A stretch of DNA of 64,000 bases from positions 1,984,001 through 2,048,000 of the forward strand of contig NZ_CP011807.3 of the NCBI RefSeq assembly GCF_001029105.3, in the 5' to 3' direction. The position numbers were made by a program, and so were the translations under genes. Of this stretch, positions 31,102-38,855 are shown one piece after another. How positions within the stretch are numbered: the first letter of the stretch is position 1; every line of letters begins with the position of its first letter. The DNA comes from Pandoraea faecigallinarum (GTDB taxonomy: Bacteria > Pseudomonadota > Gammaproteobacteria > Burkholderiales > Burkholderiaceae). A model generated the notes under the pieces. That model made no database searches. It was given only the letters and a program-made list of their open reading frames with translations, and had not been told where the DNA came from.

Positions 31102-32043
31102 ATGCAAGCGTTTTACAGCGACCATTTCGTTCTGCCGTTGCCGCCCGGACACCGGTTCCCCATGGAGAAGTACGCCCGCCTGCGCGAACGTGTCGCGCAC
31201 GAGCTGCCCCACGTCGCGCTGGTCGAAGCCTTGCCCGCCGACGACGCGATGCTCCGTCGGGTACATTCGCCGGCGTACGTCGCGCGCGTGAGTGCAGGTG
31301 GGCTGGATCCGAAAGAGCAGCGCAGCATTGGATTCCCATGGTCGCCCGAAATGGTCGAACGCTCGCGTCGTTCGGCCGGCGCGACGGTCGCCGCGTGTCG
31401 TGCGGCATTGACCGACGGCGTCGCTGCGAATCTCGCAGGCGGTACGCATCATGCCTACGCCGACCGCGGTGAGGGCTTCTGCGTCTTCAACGATGGCGCC
31501 GTCGCCGCGCGAACGATGCAGGCGGAACTGGGGCCGGGCACCCGTGTGGCCATCGTCGATCTCGATGTCCATCAAGGCAACGGAACCGCAGCCATTTTCG
31601 AGCATGATCCGAGCGTTTTCACGCTGTCGCTGCATGGCGAACATAACTACCCGTTTCACAAGGCGACGGGCGACCTGGACGTCGCATTGCCCGATGGTTG
31701 CGGCGACGAGGACTACCTCGTTGCCCTGGGTCACGCGCTCACGGATCTCTTCGCGCAATTCACGCCGACGCTCGTCATTTACCTGGCCGGGGCCGACCCG
31801 CTCGAAAACGACCGGCTCGGTCGTATGGCACTGTCGCACGACGGTTTGCTTGCACGCGACCATCGCGTGCTGAGCGCCTGTGCCGAACGCGGATTGCCTG
31901 TCGCGATCGCCATGGCGGGAGGATACGGGCGTGACATCGACCAGACGGTCGCCGCTCATTTCGCCACGATCCGTCTCGCCAGCCGCTTTGCAAGAGGACG
32001 TCACCGCGAATCTCGCCCATATCCGGAGGGCGTTCCCGTATGA
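31102..32043 (+). CDS. Histone-deacetylase-superfamily enzyme (probable small-molecule/polyamine deacetylase)
   Basis: Zinc-dependent arginase/deacetylase fold, 313 residues from the ATG that begins MQAFYSDHF. Active-site residues: the His pair H116/H117 in GGTHHAYADRGEGFCVFND, zinc ligands D155 and H157 in DLDVHQGNG and D232 in GADPLENDRLG, with a Gly-rich loop GGYGRD near the end in place of the catalytic Tyr loop. Bacterial relatives act on acetylated polyamines, acetoin metabolism proteins or other amides; the substrate is not readable here. It overlaps the next gene by ATGA, implying coupled translation with a DMT-type exporter. Confidence 0.88.
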   Translation: MQAFYSDHFVLPLPPGHRFPMEKYARLRERVAHELPHVALVEALPADDAMLRRVHSPAYVARVSAGGLDPKEQRSIGFPWSPEMVERSRRSAGATVAACRAALTDGVAANLAGGTHHAYADRGEGFCVFNDGAVAARTMQAELGPGTRVAIVDLDVHQGNGTAAIFEHDPSVFTLSLHGEHNYPFHKATGDLDVALPDGCGDEDYLVALGHALTDLFAQFTPTLVIYLAGADPLENDRLGRMALSHDGLLARDHRVLSACAERGLPVAIAMAGGYGRDIDQTVAAHFATIRLASRFARGRHRESRPYPEGVPV

Positions 32044-33095
32044 GCGAGCACCGGGTCGTTCCCCCACTTCCGTCTGATCGGACGCCCGCACTGGCGGCGG
32101 CGAGTGGTGCATGCGCGTCGATCTGGGCGGCGACCATGCCCTGGTGGTTCGTGCTGATCTGGAGCACCGGGTTCATCGTCGCCAAATACGGCATGCCGAA
32201 CGCCGAGCCGCTGACGTTTCTCGCGTGGCGCTTCGGGTGCACATTGGCGGTGATGTTGCCCATCGCGCTGCTCACGCGTTCCCCGTGGCCCAAGCGAGCC
32301 GTCGACGCAACGCGCGTGGTCGCCGGCCCGCCGGCGGGCGGCGATCTCATCGGGCGCCGCCCCCTACAAGCGTCACGCCTTGGACCGACCCACGCCTCCC
32401 ATCTCGACTGGCCGCTGCTGGCGCACTTGGCCGTCTCGGGCATCCTGATTCAAGCAGTCTATCTGGGCGGGGTCTGGGCGGCGATCAAGCAGGGAGCTCC
32501 TGCGGGACTGGCGGCGCTCATTGTCGGCATCCAGCCGTTGTTGACCGCGCTCTTCGCGCGTGTGGTCGGAGAGCCGGTGTCGCGACGTCAATGGCTCGGG
32601 CTGCTGTGCGGCTTCGTGGGCGTCGGGCTGGTGGTGGCCAACAAGGTCGGGGTTCGCGGTGTCGGGGGAGGGACCGTGGCGCTGTGCGTACTGAGTCTGG
32701 TCGCGATCACCGCCGGCACGCTGTATCAAAAGCGCTTTTGCGCCCATTTCGATCTGCGCGTGGGCACGGTGGTCCAGTTCGGCGCCGCTTTCGTCGTGAC
32801 GTTGCCCGCCGCGTGGGCGCTGGAGACGATGCAGGTGCGCTGGAATGCAGAGATGATCGGCGCGCTCGCCTGGTCCGTGCTGGCGCTGTCGATCGGTGCG
32901 ATTTCGCTGTTGTTCCTGCTGATTCGCCATGGCGCGGCGACCAAGGTATCCAGTCTGATGTATCTGACGCCGCCCACCACGGCGGTCATGGCATGGTTGC
33001 TGTTCGGCGAGACACTGTCTCCCGTCAGCGCGGCAGGCATGGTCGTGGCCGCGCTTGGCGTCGCGCTGGTGATCGAGCGACGCACGTCGTCGTAG
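32040..33095 (+). CDS. DMT-superfamily (EamA) transporter
   Basis: 351-residue inner-membrane protein with about ten predicted helices in two EamA repeats (first FVLIWSTGFIVAKYGMPNAEP; second GGGTVALCVLSLVAITAGTLYQKR). A non-conserved basic, proline-rich cytoplasmic loop of about 45 residues follows helix 2 (RSPWPKRAVDATR...), making it longer than the usual 300. Family members export amino acids or metabolites. Translationally coupled to the deacetylase upstream. Confidence 0.88.
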   Translation: MSEHRVVPPLPSDRTPALAAASGACASIWAATMPWWFVLIWSTGFIVAKYGMPNAEPLTFLAWRFGCTLAVMLPIALLTRSPWPKRAVDATRVVAGPPAGGDLIGRRPLQASRLGPTHASHLDWPLLAHLAVSGILIQAVYLGGVWAAIKQGAPAGLAALIVGIQPLLTALFARVVGEPVSRRQWLGLLCGFVGVGLVVANKVGVRGVGGGTVALCVLSLVAITAGTLYQKRFCAHFDLRVGTVVQFGAAFVVTLPAAWALETMQVRWNAEMIGALAWSVLALSIGAISLLFLLIRHGAATKVSSLMYLTPPTTAVMAWLLFGETLSPVSAAGMVVAALGVALVIERRTSS

Positions 33096-33140
33096 CTGTC
33101 CTGATCGTTCTAATCATTCTTCGTTGCCGGCCGTGAAGCC

Positions 33141-33992
33141 ATGTCCATGAAATACCCAGATTCGCCACCGCATGCGCAGACTGCGCCGCGCTCGTGCGCT
33201 GAACCGTCGTCTGCCCATTTGGCGTCTGCCGACGTGACGCCAGCCGTCGAAGCCGAGGCGACGGCTCGGGAAAGTACGCATCCCGTCGCTGTCAACGACA
33301 ACGCAGGGTTGCGCGTGGAATATGTCGACGAGGCGATTCGCAGTCGACGCTCGATTCGTGCGTATTTGCCCACACCCGTGCCCCAAGCCACCGTGGCGGA
33401 TATCCTCTCGGTGGCGTCGCGTGCGCCGTCCGGCAGCAATATTCAGCCGTGGCAAACCTACGTACTCACCGGCGAGGCGCTGAAGCGGCTGACTTCGCGT
33501 TTGCTGGAGGCGTTCAACGACCCGGCACAGCGGTTGATGCATCAGGAGGAGTACGCGTATTACCCGCGCGAATGGATGGAGCCTTATCAGGCACGGCGGC
33601 GCAAAGTGGGATGGGATCTGTACGGCCTGCTGGGCATTGGACGGGCCGACAAGGCGCGCATGCATGGCCAGCACGCACGTAACTTCACCTTCTTCGACGC
33701 GCCGGTCGGACTGCTTTTCACGATCGACCGGCATTTGGAGCAGGGGAGTTGGCTGGACTACGGCATGTTCCTGCAAAGCGTGATGGTGGCTGCCAGGGCG
33801 CGTGGGCTCGACACTTGTCCGCAAGCGGCATTTACCCCGTTTCATCAGGTGATTGCCGCGGAGTTGCGTCTACCGGAGACCCGGATGGTGGTGTGCGGCA
33901 TGGCCATGGGATATGCGGACCCGAACGCCGTTGAAAACGCTCTCGTCACGGAGCGTGCGCCCCTCGATGAGTGGGCGCATTTTTTGAACTGA
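33141..33992 (+). CDS. Nitroreductase-family FMN oxidoreductase
   Basis: 283 residues with a disordered 50-residue N-terminal extension, then the nitroreductase FMN fold: RRSIRAYLPTPVPQATVADI and the phosphate-binding SRAPSGSNIQPWQTYV region, and near the C-terminus MVVCGMAMGYADPNAVEN. Reduces nitro-compounds or quinones with NAD(P)H; physiological substrate unknown. Two close in-frame ATGs (33141, 33147). No operon partner. Confidence 0.9.
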   Translation: MSMKYPDSPPHAQTAPRSCAEPSSAHLASADVTPAVEAEATARESTHPVAVNDNAGLRVEYVDEAIRSRRSIRAYLPTPVPQATVADILSVASRAPSGSNIQPWQTYVLTGEALKRLTSRLLEAFNDPAQRLMHQEEYAYYPREWMEPYQARRRKVGWDLYGLLGIGRADKARMHGQHARNFTFFDAPVGLLFTIDRHLEQGSWLDYGMFLQSVMVAARARGLDTCPQAAFTPFHQVIAAELRLPETRMVVCGMAMGYADPNAVENALVTERAPLDEWAHFLN

Positions 33993-34176
33993 CGAATATT
34001 GCGAGGTTTGCATTATTTGGCAATATTGGGCGATTGTGCAATTCGGCGCGTTGCGCTGCACAAAACTGCCAGATGCCGGTTTAAGTATTTCAGCTAAGTC
34101 ATTCATATTGCTTATTTTTTCGGAAGTTACTAAACTTCTCCCAAACTCGTTGCCAACCTTACGCTACTCCCAATCT

Positions 34177-35445
34177 ATGTACGCGATCACCACCCTTGCG
34201 CGTCTGTGCCGCTCTCGCCTGTGGGGCGCTGCCGTCGTGGCGATCTCGCTCGCCGCCGGAACACCGGCAGTCGTTCACGCCGCCGGCAAGACGGGCGAAT
34301 GCTCGCCGAAGACGGCCAGGACTGCCGCCCAGAAACGCGCGTGCGCGACGCCCAAGGCGACGAAGGCCGTCGCCACTTCCAAATCCGGTGCCAAACGCGC
34401 CGCGGCCCCGCCTGCCGCTCGCGAGGTAAAGAGCACCAAGGCTGGAGGCAAGGCGCCCAAGCTTGCGGCCGTCGACGATGACGGACCCGCAGCGAAAAAG
34501 GTGACCGTCAAACGCGTCGTTTACAAGAACGGCAAACGCCGTGTCGTCACGTCGTATCGCACCGTCAACTTTGCGCCGCAAGCCCCGGAGCGGCTGTCGG
34601 CCGGCCGCGCTTTCGGTTTGCATGAAACGCCTGACGCCCTCGCTCTGCGTTCGTCGGTGGCCTACGTCGTGGACGAGCGCACCGGCGAATCGCTGTTCGA
34701 CAAGAACTCGCAAGCGGTACTGCCGATCGCGTCGATCTCGAAGCTGATGACCGCCATGGTGTCGCTCGATGCGGGTGTCCCCATGACGGAAATCATGGAA
34801 GTGACCGATGAGGATCGCGATTACGAGAAGGGGACGGGGTCGCGCCTGTCGGTCGGTTCGCGCCTGTCGCGCGAAGACATGTTGCACATTGCGCTGATGT
34901 CGTCGGAAAACCGTGCTGCTGCGGCGCTGTCACGTTACTTCCCGGGGGGGCGCCCGGCGTTCCTCGCCGCGATGAACGCCAAGGCGAAGCAACTGGGCAT
35001 GAACGACACGCACTTCAACGACCCGACGGGCCTGTCGAGCCAGAATGTGTCCAGCGCACGTGACCTCGTGAAGATGGTGAAGGCGGCATATCAGTACCCG
35101 ATGATTCGCCGCTTCTCCACGGACAGCAATTACGACGTGAACACCGGTCGTCGCGAACTGCATTACGTCAGCACGAATCATCTGATCGGTCACCCGGGCT
35201 GGGAAATCGGTCTGCAAAAGACGGGCTACATCAACGAAGCGGGCCAGTGCCTCGTGATGCAGGCCAACGTCGACGGCCGTCCGGTCATCATGATTTTGTT
35301 GGATTCGACCGGCAAGTACTCGCGGTTTGCCGACGCCACGCGCGTGCGCAAGTGGTTGATGGAAGGCGGCGGCGCCACGCCGCAACGCACCGCGGGAACC
35401 ACGCCGACGGCGCAGGTGGCTACCAACAACGGGCACGCGCTGTAA
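34177..35445 (+). CDS. pbpG: D-alanyl-D-alanine endopeptidase (PBP7/PbpG type)
   Basis: Periplasmic S11 serine peptidase that cleaves peptidoglycan cross-links. 422 residues: signal peptide about 1-36, a long Lys/Ala-rich basic linker (37-115), and the penicillin-binding domain with SxxK at S186-K189 (ASISKLM), SxN at S243-N245 (SSENRA) and KTG at 348-350. No C-terminal amphipathic anchor is seen, fitting the PBP7 rather than PBP5 group. The basic region is unusual and could bind anionic polymers. Confidence 0.93.
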   Translation: MYAITTLARLCRSRLWGAAVVAISLAAGTPAVVHAAGKTGECSPKTARTAAQKRACATPKATKAVATSKSGAKRAAAPPAAREVKSTKAGGKAPKLAAVDDDGPAAKKVTVKRVVYKNGKRRVVTSYRTVNFAPQAPERLSAGRAFGLHETPDALALRSSVAYVVDERTGESLFDKNSQAVLPIASISKLMTAMVSLDAGVPMTEIMEVTDEDRDYEKGTGSRLSVGSRLSREDMLHIALMSSENRAAAALSRYFPGGRPAFLAAMNAKAKQLGMNDTHFNDPTGLSSQNVSSARDLVKMVKAAYQYPMIRRFSTDSNYDVNTGRRELHYVSTNHLIGHPGWEIGLQKTGYINEAGQCLVMQANVDGRPVIMILLDSTGKYSRFADATRVRKWLMEGGGATPQRTAGTTPTAQVATNNGHAL

Positions 35446-35469
35446 GTCGTGTCGTGTAGGCGGTAAGAG

Positions 35470-35500
35470 AAGGCGCTCCCTTGAGAGCGCCTTTTCGTTT
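35470..35500 (+). terminator. pbpG terminator
   Basis: Stem AAGGCGCTC / GAGCGCCTT (35470-35478 with 35485-35493), loop CCTTGA, followed by TTTCGTTT; 24 bp after the stop. Confidence 0.85.
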
Positions 35501-35573
35501 CCGGTGACGGGAATCTGCGTCACTCAGATCTTGCCGTTCCCCTCAATCCCTCGTTGTGCCGGTCACGCGTCGA

Positions 35574-36401
35574 TTACTCCGCCGTCGCGATCTGCGACAC
35601 CCCGCCAGCGGTGTCGGGATTCGGCGCATGGAAGCCGAGCGACGAAGAAATTTGCAGCGCGGTTTCGTTCAGATTCGCGAGCCAGGCGTCTTGCAGGCGA
35701 TCCGCGGGTGCGGAAAGGGATAGCCCCGCTACCAGCTTGCCGCTGTCGTCGTAGATGCCGGCGGCAATACATCTCACGCCCAACTCCAACTCTTCGTTAT
35801 CGCGTGCGTAACCCGATTTGCGCACGTGCGTGAGTTCGCGCTCAAGTTTTTGCAGGTCCGTGATGCTGTTACGCGTGTGGCCCGAGAGGCCCGTGCGCGT
35901 TGCGTAAGCCCGGACTCGCGAAGCTTCGTCGGCGGCGAGAAACAGCTTGCCGACCGATGTGAGATGCAAGGGCGCATGGCCGCCGATGGCGCGCACCACC
36001 TGCATGCCCGAGCGTTCGCTGTAGGCGCGCTCGATGTACACGATTTCGTCGCCTTGACGCACGGACAGATTGACCGTTTGGCCGGTGATCCGATGCAGGC
36101 CGCGCATGGGCGTGAGAGCCGCATCGCGCACCGACAGGCGGGCTTTGACCAGATTGCCGAGTTCGAGCAGGCGCATGCCGAGACGGTACGTCCCCGGATC
36201 GCAGCGATCGACGAACCGGCAGGCCACCATGTCGTTCAGGATGCGGTGCGCCGTGGACGGGTGAAGTTCGGTGGCTTGCGCCAATTCCTTGAGGCTGACG
36301 GGATCGGCATGCCCGGCCAGCGCATCGAGCAGACGCATCATGCGCTCGATTACCTGAATGGACGTGCGCGACTCCGCGCCTTGACTGGTGTCGTCTTTCA
36401 T
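35574..36401 (-). CDS. IclR-family transcriptional regulator
   Basis: 275 residues: N-terminal winged HTH (about 18-80; SLKELAQATELHPSTAHRIL) and C-terminal IclR effector domain (about 95-255; GLHRITGQTVNLSVRQGDE, GKLFLAADEASRVRAY, RCIAAGIYDDSGKLVAGLSLSAP). IclR proteins usually control carbon-source catabolism and often themselves. No catabolic gene is immediately adjacent; lutAB 1.6 kb away is a possible but unproven target. Confidence 0.93.
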   Translation of the reverse strand: MKDDTSQGAESRTSIQVIERMMRLLDALAGHADPVSLKELAQATELHPSTAHRILNDMVACRFVDRCDPGTYRLGMRLLELGNLVKARLSVRDAALTPMRGLHRITGQTVNLSVRQGDEIVYIERAYSERSGMQVVRAIGGHAPLHLTSVGKLFLAADEASRVRAYATRTGLSGHTRNSITDLQKLERELTHVRKSGYARDNEELELGVRCIAAGIYDDSGKLVAGLSLSAPADRLQDAWLANLNETALQISSSLGFHAPNPDTAGGVSQIATAE

Positions 36402-36661
36402 AAGGTAGGGCCGAGTTTCGTATAGCGTCGATTTTATATCATATGGTGAAAAATTCGCACCCTTTACGTAGAGGAGTTCTGCGAAAAGTTGAGGATTGTT
36501 GTCACTTCCACAGAGTGTGCGTCGAAGTTGCAGTATCCGCGTGCAGAAACCGAAAGTGGCCCGAATCGGCGGCCGTTAGCATGCGTCGGTACTTCATCAA
36601 CGACGCGTGGCCCACTCGTTGTAGCGCGAGCGGTCGGCGCGTCTTCACGGAGGTGTTGCGC

Positions 36662-37489
36662 ATGTTCGGGTATGTGTACGCGCCGGCGGTCGCGAAGTGG
36701 CCCGTGGGGCAAAAGCGGGTGCAACGCGATGACGCCGGAATGGGGGTGTCGATTACCGAGAGGCGGGCGGAGATCGTCGGAAGGTTCGCGAGCATTGCCA
36801 ACGCGAGATCGCGTCTGGGAATGGGCAGCCAGGATATCGGCGAGTTGGAAGCCGCGTTCGAAAAGTCGTTCAGGAAGGCCACGTCCGGCTACTGGAAAGG
36901 CGGGTTGTGGGACGGGTTCTGGCGTTATCGGTCATCCATCGGGCAGCACGGTGCCTATTCGCGCGTCGCCGACCAGATGGACATTCGTCAAGCGGATCGA
37001 TTGACGCCATCCGCCAGACGCTTTCGGGAAATTCTGACCCATTTGAACGACGTTCTGATCAAAGAGGAGGAGGCCATTGCCTATTGCGCACGCATTCGGG
37101 ATCGCGCCGCGAATCTCGAGAATGAGACCTTTGCCAGCACGCTCGACGAGCGAGCGGCCTATGCCAGCGTCAAGGCGGAGTGCTTCGCGCTCATCGCCCG
37201 GACGAACCGGTGTCTTGCCGATGCGCGCCGGGCGGTGGCGCAGGCATCCAGACAGGTCTGGCCCGACAAGAAGCACTATGGCAAGCGATTTTCGCTGTCA
37301 GGCGGGCTGTATCTGGTGGCGGCGACTGTTGCGGCACTGGCGCTTGCGAAGGTAGGCCTGGTGATCGCCGCGATCGGATTCGCGGTGACGATGCTCATTC
37401 GCATCGTGAGCCTGGGCAGCATTCGCGGCTTCGACCGCGAACGAGGCTGGAAGGCAACGGAAAGTCTGCTGGAATCGACAAAGCAGTGA
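36662..37489 (+). CDS. Unrecognised membrane-anchored protein
   Basis: 275-residue protein of no family I recognise. ATG 36662 is preceded by GGAGG about 9 bp upstream and is preferred to upstream in-frame ATGs (36443, 36581), whose extra residues are Cys/Arg-rich and look non-coding. The middle is charged and helical (about 90-205). Two adjacent hydrophobic segments near the C-terminus (GLYLVAATVAALALAKVGLV and IAAIGFAVTMLIRIV, about 220-255) form a hairpin anchor, leaving a cytoplasmic charged tail. A coiled-coil gene follows 21 bp later, so the two are probably one unit. Confidence 0.65.
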   Translation: MFGYVYAPAVAKWPVGQKRVQRDDAGMGVSITERRAEIVGRFASIANARSRLGMGSQDIGELEAAFEKSFRKATSGYWKGGLWDGFWRYRSSIGQHGAYSRVADQMDIRQADRLTPSARRFREILTHLNDVLIKEEEAIAYCARIRDRAANLENETFASTLDERAAYASVKAECFALIARTNRCLADARRAVAQASRQVWPDKKHYGKRFSLSGGLYLVAATVAALALAKVGLVIAAIGFAVTMLIRIVSLGSIRGFDRERGWKATESLLESTKQ

Positions 37490-37510
37490 TTAAGGAACGA
37501 GGAGACGGAA

Positions 37511-37945
37511 ATGAGAACCTATCTCGAGGGCATTCAGGCGAACGCGTCGCAACGTCTGGACGACATGATGTGGGACACGCTGGACACGCTCAAGGGCGGG
37601 CAGCAGGAAACGATGCGCCGGCTTGACGGGCTCGAAAATCGCACGAACCGTCAGTTCGCTGAACTGCAAACGCGGCTGAGTAACCGGATGGATGGCATCG
37701 AGACCCGCTTCGACGGACTCGACCGGCGCATCGATGGCGTCGAGAACCGGCTCGATGGACTCAGTGAGAAGTTCGATGTGATGCGAGCCGACCTGAAACG
37801 GGTCATCGCGGCGCAGGAAGCCCACTCGTGTGGCCGTGAGGCGGCCGGCACGCAGGCAAGCGGATCGCGTCTGGAGAGCCGTTCGCCGCCGGTGCGTGCG
37901 AATTCCTGGGGCTACTCCAGCAAACACGCGCCGCATATGGCCTGA
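37511..37945 (+). CDS. Small coiled-coil protein
   Basis: 144-residue protein of unknown function. Residues about 30-100 form a regular repeat of the type xxRLDGLENRxN / xRFDGLDRRIDGVENRLDGL with seven/eleven-residue spacing, a strong coiled-coil predictor resembling apolipoprotein-like or phage-tail-associated helices. The tail is basic and Ser/Pro-rich. GGAG precedes the ATG; the gene is 21 bp downstream of the orphan membrane protein. Confidence 0.65.
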   Translation: MRTYLEGIQANASQRLDDMMWDTLDTLKGGQQETMRRLDGLENRTNRQFAELQTRLSNRMDGIETRFDGLDRRIDGVENRLDGLSEKFDVMRADLKRVIAAQEAHSCGREAAGTQASGSRLESRSPPVRANSWGYSSKHAPHMA

Positions 37946-37971
37946 GCGCCGGCGCGATATGCGGGAATCCA

Positions 37972-38003
37972 CGCTGGGCCGCTTCGGCCCAGCGACTTAT
38001 AAT
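37972..38003 (+). promoter_or_regulatory. Hairpin plus -10 element upstream of lutA
   Basis: A perfect 10-bp inverted repeat CGCTGGGCCG-CTT-CGGCCCAGCG (37972-37994) is followed directly by TATAAT (37998-38003), 32 bp before the lutA ATG. The repeat could be the terminator of the coiled-coil gene (though no T run follows) or an operator covering the -35 region of a lutA promoter. Confidence 0.5.
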
Positions 38004-38035
38004 GGCGCATTATTCCCGAAAAGAGGATTCCCCCA

Positions 38036-38761
38036 ATGCGCGTCGGACTGTTTGTCACGTGCCTGATCGACATGATGCGGCCGGAGATTGGCTTCTCCAC
38101 ACTCAAGCTGCTCGAGACAGCCGGCTGCGAGGTCGTGATTCCCGATTCCCAGACCTGTTGCGGCCAGCCGGGCTACAACTCCGGCGAGCGGGCGATCGCG
38201 CGCGATCTCGCCCAGAAATTCCTCGACGAATTCGACTCCTTCGATTACGTGGTCGTGCCGTCCGGATCCTGCGGCGGCATGGTCAAGGCGCATTACGGCG
38301 ATCTCTTCGCCGACGATCCGGAACTCATGGGCCGCTATGAGCGCCTGCGTCCGCGCGTGTACGAACTCACCGACTTTCTGGTCAACGTGCTGCACGTCGA
38401 TACGGTGCCGGGCGACTACAACGGCGAAGTGACGTATCACGATTCCTGTTCCGGACTGCGCGAACTCGGCGTCAAGACGCAGCCGCGCGCCCTGCTTGCG
38501 AAAATGCCGGGCGTGAAGATGACCGAGATGAAGGATTGCCAGGCATGTTGTGGCTTCGGGGGGACCTTCGCACTGAAGTACGGCAACATCTCAACGGCCA
38601 TCGTCGACGAGAAGTGCGCCAACATCGCCGCGAGCGGCGCACCGGCCGTCGTGCTCGGCGACCTGGGATGCATCCTCAACATTGAAGGGCGTCTGCGCCG
38701 CACCGGCGACACCAGGACTCGGGTGCTGCACATTGCTCAGGTGCTCGCCGGCGATGCGTAG
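38036..38761 (+). CDS. lutA: L-lactate oxidation iron-sulfur protein LutA
   Basis: 241-residue protein with two CCG (heterodisulfide-reductase-like) cysteine motifs: CCGQPGYNSGERA (about 41-53) and CQACCGFGGTFALKYG (about 164-179). LutA acts with LutB and LutC to oxidise L-lactate to pyruvate (YvfV-like, also called LldE). The lutB gene follows 94 bp later; no lutC is seen in this window. Confidence 0.93.
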   Translation: MRVGLFVTCLIDMMRPEIGFSTLKLLETAGCEVVIPDSQTCCGQPGYNSGERAIARDLAQKFLDEFDSFDYVVVPSGSCGGMVKAHYGDLFADDPELMGRYERLRPRVYELTDFLVNVLHVDTVPGDYNGEVTYHDSCSGLRELGVKTQPRALLAKMPGVKMTEMKDCQACCGFGGTFALKYGNISTAIVDEKCANIAASGAPAVVLGDLGCILNIEGRLRRTGDTRTRVLHIAQVLAGDA

Positions 38762-38855
38762 GCGTATCGCCATGCTTCCGGTCCTCCCGGTCATCGGGTC
38801 TGTGCGGGTCGCCGACGCGGCACGCACGGCCGGCCTTCCTCTTTCGTGAGTTGCG

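Noticed and set aside
34034..34064. Half-sites TTGTGCA and TGCACAA upstream of pbpG resembling the phaP operators
   Set aside because: The half-sites are separated by 17 bp instead of 3, so they do not form the compact palindrome; likely coincidence.
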